DNA from: Eumeta japonica
Lineage: Eukaryota > Arthropoda > Insecta > Lepidoptera > Psychidae
NCBI GenBank assembly: GCA_005406025.1
Contig: BGZK01001026.1
Location: forward strand, 161,896-225,895
DNA: 64,000 nucleotides
Reading direction: 5' to 3'
Each line of letters starts with the position of its first letter. The first letter of the stretch is position 1. The notes under the pieces are model-generated. The model was not told the DNA's origin, searched no databases, and saw nothing but the letters and a program-made list of their open reading frames with translations. This document shows, piece by piece, positions 48,540 through 59,816 of the stretch. A program made the position numbers and the translations under genes.

Positions 48540-48850
48540 TACTAGCACGCGGCGGTGAGTCGTCAGGTTAGAGGGCACACGCGCGTCGGCTACGCGGGCG
48601 ACATCTGTGCGGACATAAATGAGAAATGCCGCGGCCGGCGCGCCGATCTCTCTCTCTCTCTCTCTCCCTCGCTAAATCTTTTAACTCCGGTCGCAGTAAT
48701 AACGCCCCGTCTAATACGCAGGGGCCCCGCTCCGTCGGAATTTCGCGAATTAAGAAATTTTCCTTTTAATCGAAACTCGCCCGCGGTCGTGTGGTCGCAC
48801 GATCCGACGCGGGCGCGCCGTCGCGCGTCCTGACCGCGGGTGGGTTTCAC
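48540..48850. promoter_or_regulatory. CpG island with GAGA-type (CT)n tract
   Basis: The most GC-rich block in the window. It carries CGCGGCCGGCGCGCCGATCT, a TCTCTCTCTC tract (about 48648-48668, GAGAG on the other strand), GGACATAAATGAGAAATGCC (48612-48631) and CGCGGGCGCGCCGTCGCGCG (48807-48826). (CT)n tracts in CpG-rich DNA are typical binding sites of GAGA factor at insect promoters and Polycomb/trithorax elements. Frames are open on both strands only because stop codons are rare in GC-rich DNA. The regulatory role is inferred. Confidence 0.4.
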
Positions 48851-49977
48851 AATACGGCTTCGTCGATACGAATACATGCGATGTTTTTCATCCAGTCTTC
48901 TCGTTGGCTTTCATCGGGGCTACGAACTAACTAGAAGGGATTGAAATTATTTGATTTGATTTCAAATAAATTTGATATCGCATATTATTGTAAATGTCAA
49001 GTTATTAGCATAATTGGCTTCGGATTTATATGTAATAAACTCTTGATGCGTGATGACATATTATATTTCTGTCGGCCTAACAATTTTTTTCACTAAGCAG
49101 ACTCCTCAGTGTGGGGTACAAACTAAACGATGACGAGTGGCCTAAGACGTTCGAGTTACATTTTTAAATTTTTTCGCATCCATTTGGAAAATTGATAACA
49201 GAATCATTAATTTTTGATTTCTCGTTTTAGGTGTTTTGAGTTGCGTACCTAAAAAGTCAAATTGGAACTTACACGGCGAGACTTTTGTTTTTCTGTTTTG
49301 TTCGTGTCTCGTTAATTTCCTTAATGAGTACATTTAATTGCCGTTGGCTTGCTTATTCTAGCCGTTGAATATTTTACCAAAGGAAATACGGGTTGAAATA
49401 ATTTCGTTTCTTTTTTTGACATTATTCCAAGAGTATTTCAAATGCTTAGTAGAAAAGAATGATTTCTTTTAAATCCAGTATGGAGTAGAGTTTATAAAAT
49501 GTATTATAAAAATTTATTCAATATGTTATTTTAATCTTCAGCCGCATTGTTTCTGAACTTGTAACCGAAAGCGTGCAAAAAAATAAGGTTTTCTATTACC
49601 TACGTAATTTGCGAGCCAAACGGCCTGAAATAATTCGTGATAACAGAAGGTCTGACTTGTATTTTTTATAACACGAATCTGCGTCTGACTCGCACTCGAT
49701 CGGTTTTTTTTTCCAGCTAGATAAATACAAAAGGATAATTAAAACTGTCAACTTCACATTTGCGATGGTTAACGTATTTTAAGTCGATAACTATTAGAGT
49801 TTGAATAATGTATGACCAAAAAGAAGTTATATGTAAAATTTCGGAATTGATTAAAGTTCTAACGCTTTTAAAGAATGTAAAAGGTCAATAGCCTTCCATA
49901 CGCTATACCGTAATTTAAGCTTTAAAATTGTGAGGCGTGCGTTATCTGGATCTTAGAGTCTGCTGTAAAATGAAACA
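48851..49977. other. AT-rich intronic stretch, nothing recognised
   Basis: No gene or repeat identified. Confidence 0.45.
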
Positions 49978-50383
49978 GATCTTTGAATAAGTTGACAAAA
50001 AGTTGAACCGTCCCGGGACGTCTGGCGAAAACATCGAAACTATTTTGTATGCAAAATATGTATGAAAGGATGGTCAATGGAAATAAATATGGTGCAATAA
50101 AAAATATGGTATAATCAAAGTAAAAGGACCAAATTTTTTTAAAGAATATTTGTAAACAAAATACGTATTAATCTACAATTATCATTTTAAAACTTATTCC
50201 GACGTAAACAACACTGAATACGCTATAGATATAACAGCTCAGCCCAGTGATAAAGGGAGATAGCCGAGACCAGTAGGCAAAAGTGATAGAGTTACTAGAG
50301 CGTGGTGACGCGTCGCCACGCCGGCAGTCATTCTGATCCGCCGTATTAGATGCGTTATATCAAAAATTATATATACTAAGTAA
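49978..50383 (+). repeat. left arm of long inverted repeat
   Basis: From GATCTTTGAATAAGTTGACA to ATATATACTAAGTAA. It pairs with 52779-53188. Similarity stops abruptly at both ends. Confidence 0.92.
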
Positions 50384-51117
50384 TAACGAATATAATCTAT
50401 CACTTAATTACGAAAAATTATGTAAATTGCTTCCAGTATGCCATATAACCTCTGAAATCCAATTAGAGTAACGAACGTATGTATTTCTTACAAAAAAAAA
50501 TTATAAAGTTTTACTGTTATAATAATGATAAAATCTGTTTCATAAATAAAAACAAATACCGTAAATCGTATTAAATTTTATATACAATTTATTATGATAT
50601 TAGTAATACGTAATATTATTCAATTAATGCACTATCAGGATTAAAAATGAGAACAATCGATCTCAATTGTACTAATTTTCAATCATTAAAGTGCATGTTA
50701 TAGTTTATAGCGTATTACTCAATACTTCTAGTTTTTTTAGCGTTAAATTTGACCTGCATTGGATATAATAATAATAATAGTGGAAAGACTGAGCGGTTAA
50801 TACCTATTTGTTTAAATATGGTCACGACGATTATTCTTACATATGCAAGAGAGAAGTGTAACTTCTTTAGATAAAAAGAATTACTCCAAAATTTCCTCCC
50901 CGCGCGCCATTACTCTATGTTTGTAAAAAACAAGTGTAGCAAATCAATTTATTTTCTATATATTTGTATATAGATGCAATTAATTTACCGAAAATAATTA
51001 TGATAAACTATTTAATAAATAGCAATGTAATAAATATAATTTTAAATGTAAGTAAATACATACCGATTACCGACGATTAACCTTAAATCTATAAACTTAC
51101 TTGATAATAATCATAAT

Positions 51118-51560
51118 AATACAAACTCGCACCTATTTTCCAGGGTAGACAGAGACCGACCGAGACCGACCCTTGCCGACCTTTCATCACACACGTTTGT
51201 TTTGTAAATTTGTTTCGTCAGCCTGCTTTCATTCATCCTTTCCAGATGGTCAAACCATCGCAACATACCTTTTTCTACTCTAGTCACTACTTCTTCTAAC
51301 ATCATTATTCTTACATGTATCTTTCAAAGACACTCCGCACATATTACGCTGACACAGCATCTCTACCGCTATGATTACATTTTTCTCCTGCCATACCCAA
51401 CTCTAACCTACCATATATAAAAGTAGGAATCAGCAATTCATTACGGATAGCCAAACGCGCTCGTCGTGAGAATGTTACTATTAATAATAGCGAGCAAGGC
51501 CCCATTCTCTTTATTTCCCGCATTCACTTTCCTTTCTATATCTCTATTATGGTTACCACA
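51118..51560 (-). pseudogene. LINE reverse transcriptase 3' fragment (same family as 37219)
   Basis: Read on the minus strand: NRDIERKVNAGNKENGALLA, ILTTSA, AIRNELLIPTFIYG, then MMLEEVVTRVEKGMLRWFDH, LERMNESRLTKQIY, and GGAAAATAGGTGCGAGTTTG near the 3' end. These match the C-terminal part and 3' tail of the element at 37219 (DRDIERRVNEGNK, TRVGRCMLRW, GGAAAATGGGCGTGAGTTTA). The catalytic domain is absent, and stops and frameshifts are present. It lies between the arms of the 49978-53188 structure, so it either inserted there or was captured. Confidence 0.85.
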
Positions 51561-52778
51561 TTTATAACGTACGCATTTAATACATACACACACACATATA
51601 TGTTATATATATTTATGTATAAATACACTTTATTCGTACTGATATGAAACATGTGCTGTAGATTCAGAAATATTTGAACAACTGCACTGAATATAGTACT
51701 CAGTTTTCACGCAGACATCAACATACATTTTAGATGTCTTTACGTTTACTTAGTTGGTAGCCTTTTCTGTAAAACTATGTACGTGGTGTCGATTTAGATG
51801 TCGTATGCGCGCGCATCGTAAAAATTAATACATACTTCATATACAGATAACTTCAAAAAAGTACTTAAAAAAATAAAATTTGAATCAATTACACTATACA
51901 GAAATGTCCGTTACATTCTAAACATCATTTATTATTTGACGCATAGAAAAATGATTATTTTTATATTCTTGCAAATGTATACTGATCCGATGTTAAACTC
52001 GACAGTAAAACTTCATTAATCAACTCAGCCAACATCACGTTCCACTGACGCCACCCTTAATAGCTGAATCCGATTTTTTTTTTGTGTAGATGATGTACGA
52101 TGACATAAAGAGAAATCTTTACCATTTTTGTCTCTTCAAAGCATCCCGTTAGGAGTGCAAGGACATTTTACGTTTACATCAAACGCATGAACAAAGACCA
52201 CGATCCGCGTCGGAATTAAGCACGTTAACCTATTTCCAAAGAAGAAATCCTCTCGTGAATTATATAAAACATGATTCCTTTTGTTTTACGCGGCCTTTGT
52301 CAATCCCATGCCCCTCCGATCCACTTTTGCCGGATCCAAATACGAGAAGTACTAAAGATCGTATTTATTTTCTTTCATCTTAGATTGAAGTTCATCCATT
52401 ACCTTTCGGCTGTGGGATCGTTTATTTTAGGTAAATAATACTCGCTTTCGTCGAATACAGTCTCCCCAAATACAGCTGTATTTTATTTATTTAAGAATTG
52501 TCCACCTACTAATAGTAAATTACAAACCTGCGCATTACATGTGCCATTTTTTTTTTAAATATCAAATAATAAACGCCTGCGCATCACATTTGTATAATTT
52601 TAGATATTTTTATAACGAATTGTAAATATATATTAAGCTATATAAATATTATAACAGTTTCATTTACTCGTACATATATTATTTAACATCATATTCCCTA
52701 ATCATTCATTCACTTCATAGCTACTTTCTATTTATGAGTAAAGAAATGACACAAACGACTAGCGTAACCATGCGTACG

Positions 52779-53188
52779 TTACTTAGTATATATAATTTTT
52801 GATATAACGCATCTAATACGGCGGATCAGAATGATTGCCGGCGTGGCGACGCGTCACCACGCTCTAGTAACTCTATCACTTTTTGCCTACTGGTCTCGGC
52901 TATCTCCCTTTTTATCACTGGGCTGAGCTGTTATATCTATAGCGTATTCAGTGTTGTTTACGTCGGAATAAGTTTTAAAATGATAATTGTAGATTAATAC
53001 GTATTTTGTTTACAAATATTCTTTAAAAAAATTTGGTCTTTTTACTTTGATTATACCATATTTTTTTATTGCACCACATTTATTTCCATTGACCATCCTT
53101 TCATACATATTTTGCATACAAAATAGTTTCGATGTTTTCGCCAGGCGTCCCGCGACGGTTCAACTTTTCGTCAACTTATTCAAAGATC
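52779..53188 (-). repeat. right arm of long inverted repeat
   Basis: Reverse complement of 49978-50383. It ends GTCAACTTATTCAAAGATC at 53170-53188. Confidence 0.92.
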
Positions 53189-54689
53189 ATATTACACTAA
53201 TATTATAAATTTAGGACATAAAACGAAATTTTTTTTGTAGAGTCGTGTAATTAATTAGGCACCTAAAAATAATTTACAATAGTTCTGCGCGTCACGCAGA
53301 ACACGCGAATTATCATACCAATAAATTGCCAGTCCATAGACATTTAAATTTGCCTTTGATTTACAATGAGGCGCGTAAGGTGGAAGAGGCAAACCATAGA
53401 CGCTGCTTCGCTCGAATGCATCGGTTTAACGGAATCATCGACATCCAATATTTTATTTTATTTTTCAGTTTGTATGATAAGTTTTTTTGTATGCACGACC
53501 TTCTTTAAAATGATATTGTTTTCCAGAAAATGTCAGAGTAGAGGCGCGCACAATGTTATGTAAATTGGCATGCAGTCGAGTTGTTAGGTGATTAAGATGC
53601 GATTTCACCGAGTAATATTAAAAATGAATAAGCAGTCAAAACAAAATTAAGAATTATTTTGTACGAAAAAAATATTTAAAGTTTTGATATGTTAATTGGT
53701 AACACTGGCTGGTGGAATTGAGTTTAAATAAATGCGTATAATATTCGTTTGATTTTGATGCGATTTTCAATGTTACGTTGTTTTATGCTTTCTCTAGTAG
53801 AGATATATAAATTCTAAATTCAAAATAAAATTTTTTTTGTTTCGTATAAACCAATTAGAATTTTGAGAAACTGCAAATTTTCCTTTAAAAGTAACCGAAA
53901 AGTATGATGTTCATCCAACATGAATATACATTTATATAACAATTTACAATTACGCAAATAATTTGTATTTGAATTTACGAAATATCACACTCGCATGAGG
54001 ATCTATCGTGTAAAAGATAATAAAAGTCATACTACCCGATGCCACAAGCAGGTAAACATCGGCAAGCGAGGATCTTGTTTACACGACATTTAGACACTTT
54101 ATTAATATATTCCGACCGGATGAAACCCTCTTCCGAGTACTTAACTCAAGATAAATATGAAGAAAACTTCCCACCAGTAGGTACATTTGCATGGCAAATG
54201 CGGGACACGTCGGCGGCGACGCGGCAGCGCGTCGGTTAGCCAAAGCCGGCGTAGGAAAAACACACGGTGCTCGGCTCGAGAGATCCACTCGAGCTATCTC
54301 CAACTTCGTGTTGCTTTTGAAGATTTTTAAATCAAATAACGCGTCGGAGTTTTTTGTATCCGACGTGGCTCGATAATCTCGTAACCTGAAGCAGAATGCT
54401 TAATACAGATTCGAAGATACGCATATGTGAGTCCGTCTGGACTTAAAGTTGAAAGATGTTAATCTGTTAACCCCACAGGTCGAAAACCACTAATCATATG
54501 ATTTTTTCTATAAAAATAAGTTATCTTCACAGGTTTTATTTTACATTTCTTAACTAGGAGTAATCTAAGGCTTTAACATTAAGTAATTAATAACGTCATG
54601 TCGGGTCGCGGCGCAGGGCGGACGCTCTGCGCAGCAACAGATTTCTATTTCATGTTCGGATGTGTGCGTACGTGCACGGGCACCGTCCA
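53189..54689. other. intronic stretch with a CpG-rich patch
   Basis: No supported gene. The CpG-rich patch 54190-54300 (GACACGTCGGCGGCGACGCG) overlaps frames on both strands without motifs, and another short one is at 54600-54630. The rest is AT-rich. Confidence 0.45.
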
Positions 54690-54699
54690 CGTGGACATT

Positions 54700-54900
54700 G
54701 TATGAATTCATTTGTCGTTTATATTGAACGATCACACCATCGATTGTAATCCGGATCTCGGTCCCACTTCGGATTCCGTTCCTGGTTCCGATCTCGACTG
54801 CAGTCCCGGCCGTAATTTAAATTCCGATTCTAGTCCAGTTTTCGATCTCGGTTCGGGCGCACTCTTGGTCGCGATCCCAGGTGACGTTCGAGATCTGTGA
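54700..54900 (+). repeat. degenerate GATTCC-type array (copy 4)
   Basis: From about 54742: GTAATCCGGATCTCGGTCCC, ACTTCGGATTCCGTTCCTGG, TTCCGATCTCGACTGCAGTC. The unit type and strand are the same as in the arrays at 17060 and 58350. The Asp/Ser/Pro-rich 62-codon frame is a product of the repeat. Confidence 0.62.
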
Positions 54901-56159
54901 AAGTATCTTTTTTTTTGTTCGCCTTACTAGGGTCCTCATTTGTAGCCAAAATGCAAATTTGTTCTCGTGCCGTGAGCTCTAGAGCTAGGTAAATGATTGA
55001 TGTATAAAAAATGTGCAAGAGTAAGGACTATATGGCGGAAAAAGAACGTTGGAACTGTTTGATAATTTTTTTGAGCAAAACACCGCTAAAGGTAAGTAAA
55101 TTTAGGGGATTTTAAAGGGCACTCTACACATAAACCAATTTAGCTATTTCTTTTTTATTTTTTTTTTTAATTTTATATTGGAGGTTGATTCAATGTCTAA
55201 AGTGATTTTTCGAATTCGAATTTCGAATTTCGAATAACGATTTCTTTAAATCGGCCGTTTCACGACTTATGACGCGTCGAATGTGAACGAGAGTGTTGAT
55301 CTTGATTGATCTATATTCACATAAAACGTAAATTTTTAAACATAAACCGATTCCTTTTGAAATTAGGAACAGTTAAATAGACCTATTAAATAAATATAGA
55401 TTTAACGTAGTTTTCTGTCTTCATACCATTCACTTTATTTACCTTTACGCCATATCTCATACCTTAAATCATTTTTGATTTAAAGTATGTATGATCTTGC
55501 CTATGACATAGAAAGCAGGCTATATAGCGGGGCGGGCCAACAGCGCGGGGAGCAAAGTCACGTTTGACGTACAAACATCGTTTGATGGGCCCTATGTGTG
55601 CGTTCCGGTGCGCGAGCGCGCTGACTAAAAATAAATGAAAACGCGGGTCAAAGCAGAAAAAAGATTTTAATATTCATTAAAACCTATCGACGGTAGTGAA
55701 GTCAGTGAAAGCGGACTCAGCGCGGAGCACTGGACGATCTAGGTCGTAGCCTTGGGCCGTTGGGATGAACGCCGGCCGTGTAAGATAAGCCCTAGACTGA
55801 CGATCCCTGACCCAGACTGACCCCTTATGTCTGGGCGTGTACAATTCATTCTGTTATTGAGTTCATTTCGAATGCAACCGAAGATGGTGTACAACCTGTG
55901 AATTTTTCGTTTGTATGAATCGAAACCTGTAGATCTTTCTTTAAGCACTTGCATTTAACAACTCCTTTCAACAGTAATTCACAAATGAATATCGTTGCTT
56001 CAGCTACACTCGTTTTGACTATCCACTAAGAAAATTGAAAAGTTTTCATAAAATTGCGAAGTTACTGTCTTCAGTCTGATTTTCGGAAATAGAATTGTCA
56101 TCGGTACTTGACGTTTTAGAGTACCAAGAATTTATTTAATGATGTGTGTTTGTGGGAGG
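54901..56159. other. intronic stretch with GC-rich island 55515-55770
   Basis: The island has GCGGGGCGGGCCAACAGCGC (GC-box-like), GATGGGCCCTATGTGTGCG and ACTAAAAATAAATGAAAACG. GGGCCCTATGT and ATAAATGAAAA are also in the 13085-13230 island. No gene. The rest is AT-rich. Confidence 0.4.
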
Positions 56160-57065
56160 GGATAAGGGAGAGAGTAATGGGGGTTTGTGTGTGTGTGGGT
56201 GTATGTGTATAAGTGTGTGTGTATGTAAATCTCTTATAACTTTTCAACGGATTGACCGATCGAAACGCGATTTGCGACATTCAAAAGTGATCCATTCTAA
56301 TTATGCTTCCTGAAATGTTGAACTAACTGCTCGGTAGGGAATGTCAAAAATAAAGCTTTCCGAAAAAAATATTTAAAGTAACTTTTAGACTACTCTACCG
56401 ATCGATATCAAAATCTATCAGCTCTTTTACGCAGACAGTTGCATCAACTGCCGTAAAATGCATAAAAATAGGTTGATCTGTTCATGACATATCGTTGGAG
56501 AAAAAACTTTCAAAAAGAGTGTTTTTAGAATATCTCGTAAACTAATGTACTGATAACTTTCAAACTATCCAGTTGTTATTTAAAAAAAAAACAACATCAT
56601 CTTTGCAAAATGCAACAGAATCAGTTGGTTTGTTCGAGAGATATCGTTCTCTAATATTTTAAATATTTTATAAAAAAGGTTTTTTTATAAAATTAAAATG
56701 TGAAAGTCTTAATGGATTGATATTTGGAACTCGTTTATATTTTTGTATTTAAAAAAGTGTATTGGATGCTGTAAAACAGATCAAAATCGATCAACGCACT
56801 TAGAACTACATTTTCGATTTTTTGAGTGTGATGAGCTCAATAATTTACGCCTTCATTTTTGAACAATTTGAGCACGAAAGTAGTAAGAAGTTTCAGGGAT
56901 GACCTGCAGGGTCGACCATCATTAACATGTTTAAGTTCCAAAAGCTCAAAAGTTCATAGACAATATTTTAACTCAAGAAACTCAAAGACACATCTATAAA
57001 TATCATAGTGGGAAATCTTAGGGATGGCCTGCAAGGTCGACCGTTTTTCAGATTTTTTTGTATAA
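56160..57065 (+). repeat. dispersed repeat with ~150-bp internal periodicity (copy 2)
   Basis: A GT-rich lead (56185-56225) is followed by diverged units beginning ATAACTTTTCAACGGATTGA (56236), TAACTTTTAGACTACTCTAC (56379), GATAACTTTCAAACTATCCA (56551) and GTGAAAGTCTTAATGGATTG (56699), spaced about 145-170 bases. It ends with two GGCCTGCAGGGTCGACC-type blocks (56905 and 57024). Ordered similarity to 25195-25990 shows a dispersed family. No ORF. Confidence 0.7.
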
Positions 57066-58269
57066 ACTGATTCATTATATTAATAGTTATAGTTCAAAAT
57101 TATTTACTATATAAACGCATTTTAATTACTTTTTAATATATTTGCAAAATCACAGACTAACCAGACGTCTGCAAAGGGGATAAAAACTAAATTGAAAGAG
57201 TTCATCAGATTCATGCATAGATAGGATACTGATCAAAATAATGAAAACGCGTTAAAAACTATCTAAATTATAATTTAGATGTTATAATATAATATGTATT
57301 GGTAATATGTACTGTATAATATGTACCATATTATAATATGTACTGATGTTTTATTGTCGTTTTAAAATTTAATTTGATTTTGAATTATTGAAATATTATG
57401 CAAATAAAGTTCTACCTAGTAATTCTAGATATGACCAAATAGATCTTTAATTCAAATTTTATGATCAATAGGAAATTTTAAGAAACGTATTTTATTACAG
57501 ACACACCGTTGGTTTCTAATACAATTTAATCAAAGTAAATATCTAATTAAATTTCTTGTATGTAATATTTTTTTTGCAACTTAATGTAAAATTTAATATC
57601 CATATTCAATGTATCTATGTTTTAGATAATACTAGATAACTAATAACTCTTTATTACATAGCTTTTTCTTGCGGCATTGTGTAAAAAAAATTGTATTTAC
57701 TATAAAAAAAAATAAAACATTTTTTATTAAAGTCGTTCCTATTCCAATCGATGTTATCATTAACAAAAAATAAAGTTTTTTCAAACATAAAATTATTTCA
57801 ACAACGTCAAGTTAGATTTCCCCTAAATAAAATTCACCACAACATCGAACATTCGAAAACATCTTTTAGATCGTAACGGAGAGTAGCCGCGGTATATTGA
57901 AACTTTTGTGCTACATCGAGACTGTATTTTATTTATTTTCTTTGTATCCGATTGAGCGCACGAGACCTCTAGAGGATGTACCATAGAGGCTGGAGTGCTT
58001 TCACAAATAAGAGAACCGAGAAACAACGAGGCGAGACCAACACAGTAAGTACGGTATACGGGGCAAGAGCCCCTTAAAAGAAATCATAAGCAAATAAAGA
58101 CGTTCAACCGTATGTCAGACGAACGGGAAGGGGATCTATTACTCAGCACTATGGAAAACTCTATATCATGTAGTCTATTCACACAGGAATCACGTCATTG
58201 TTTATTATTGACTTTGGTGTTGGTAGTCGATAAGCATTCTCCGTTAAGTGCTGTCTAATCGTTGTAATG
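57066..58269. other. AT-rich intronic stretch
   Basis: Tandem-like ATAATATGTACTG phrases occur at 57290-57345. Nothing else is recognised. Confidence 0.45.
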
Positions 58270-58870
58270 TAATTAAAAACTAACTTTCGCCCGCTGCTCT
58301 GCTCGGGTGGACGTACAATGAATTGCTCGATCTTGTATATCGAGGCGAACGTGCTGTCACTTGTGATCTCGATTCCGACCGCGGTTCCGTTTTCGATTCC
58401 GATTCCGGTTTCGCTTGCGATTCGGGTCCCACTTTTGATTCTGATCATGGTAGTGCCTTTCATTTCGATTTCGGTCACACTCTTGATTTTAATTTTAGTT
58501 CCAAACTCGATGTCGACCTTGATCCCTTTTTCGGTTTCGATCCCTTCTCATTTCGGCTCTAGGTTCTGTTCTCCGTCCTGCTCGTGATTTCGATTCCGCT
58601 ACCAGTCAGCGTTCCGATTTGGACGAAGCCGAGGTAAACGGTATCTGGTATACTAATACTTGAATAAAAAATATTTTATTATTGTTTAAATACAGTATAG
58701 CTTTTTGTGAGTGGAATAATTTTTAGAATCTGTATTAGCATAAATATGCTGATGAAGTCAAGATGAAATATTGACATATATTTTGCTTGGGGAGCTCATT
58801 TTTAGTGATTTTTTTTTAGAATCAGTTGAGTAGTTCGATTCAATAGTAGAAACACGCAGACGAAGTAGGG
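58270..58870 (+). repeat. dispersed element with degenerate GATTCC-type array (copy 5)
   Basis: Head AAACTAACTTTCGCCCGCTG with CTCGGGTGGACGTACAATGA (58274-58320). The array runs from about 58360 to 58620, with clear units TTTTCGATTCCGATTCCGG, then a second GATTTCGATTCCGCTACC block after 58588. The tail has CAGTTGAGTAGTTCGATTCA (58821-58840). The structure is the same as in the copy at 16914. Asp/Ser frames on the plus strand are array by-products. Confidence 0.7.
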
Positions 58871-59449
58871 CACAAATACTATTTTTTTTTTCATGATTTA
58901 CCTTTGTGCAAGTGCAAGCAATAAATTGACAGTTTTATCACAATCGGATGAACATTATAGCAGCGTATAAAATACGACCAAACAAATAAATATTGTATAT
59001 TATTTGTATATAAATATTGTACATTGTATAATTTTTGTAGGTATATTAGATTGTTTTATGTATAAAACAGTTTAGCTAGTACACGCAGAGATGTTTATCA
59101 AGGCGGCAATTTTTGTCGACTTATGTTCGAGCTCGGCTCCTAAAGGTCACAACGTAATGCTAGCATTACGATTGTAAGTTATGTAAATAGATTACAGAAG
59201 ATTACAGGGTATTTATATAATTTATGAAGTTCCTCAATAAATAGGATATAAAAAACGAACACTGGTTTTTAAATTTGACTTTCAGTTTTAAATATTAGCG
59301 CGTTCAAACAAATACAAAGAAAAAAAGAAACCGTACTAGACACGTTATAATTTTCTTCGAGAACATCAATCTAGTGTTGGCTATCACATACAAAAGATTT
59401 CCTCGAAGATAATTTTATACATGATCGAATATAACGTTTTTGTGTTATT
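58871..59449. other. AT-rich intronic stretch
   Basis: Nothing recognised beyond TAAATATTGTA-type repeats at 58985-59030. Confidence 0.45.
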
Positions 59450-59710
59450 GCCGAAAAACTGCGCTTCTGAACAAAAGGACGTAAGTGCTATGAACATGCG
59501 CTCTTTTGCTGGTGGACCTTAGTTTACACTAGTTTAAGGGTAATAGTTGACGTATCTACTTGTTGCTCTAGTTATGATTAAATTGCTTATACTTATTTTG
59601 TGCGGGAAACATGGAAAAAAGTGTAATAACATAGTTCTTTCTTTTTAGTAATGGCTTCAGAACTCTACAGTGAGTGTGGTCCGACATACTTTTAGCCGAT
59701 TTTCAATTTT
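59450..59710 (-). repeat. GGGTTCC-family repeat head, minus strand
   Basis: AAAAGGACGTAAGTGCTATG AACATGCGCTCTTTTGCTGG (59474-59513) is the reverse complement of 46178-46224. The match continues through the TAGTTTACACTAGTTTAAGG region and GGAAACATGGAAAAAAGTGT to AGAACTCTACAGTGAGTGTG. Only the head part of the family is present. Confidence 0.7.
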
Positions 59711-59816
59711 GTTTTACGTTCATAAATTTGATAATTTTTAGATTAATAAAACCACAGTAATAAATGCTACGTTGTGTATTACAGACTCCAAAATGGCGTG
59801 GGTAGAATAATAATGT

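Larger units (their letters stand above)
49978..53188. mobile_element. 3.2-kb element with ~406-bp terminal inverted repeats, non-autonomous, unclassified
   Basis: The left arm 49978-50383 and right arm 52779-53188 are reverse complements. I count about six substitutions and a few single-base indels over 406 bases, so about 98% identity by eye. Outer ends begin GATCTTTGAATAAGTTGAC; GATC is its own complement, so it could be the tip of the TIR or a 4-bp target duplication. Both arms contain the near-palindrome CGTGGTGACGCGTCGCCACG (50301-50320) or its inverse (52842-52861). The 2.4-kb interior is AT-rich, has no transposase, and contains a LINE 3' fragment. It is best read as a non-autonomous DNA transposon with long TIRs. 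An inverted segmental duplication is the alternative. Confidence 0.75.

Noticed and set aside
48590..48877. 92- and 95-codon frames on opposite strands
   Set aside because: They overlap in the CpG island with the (CT)n tract. The Arg/Ser-rich peptides are composition-driven.
58318..58587. Overlapping open frames on both strands (for example SIPTAVPFSIPIPVS and DSDSGFACDSGP)
   Set aside because: Several frames stay open at once over the same array, which shows the repeat and not coding selection.
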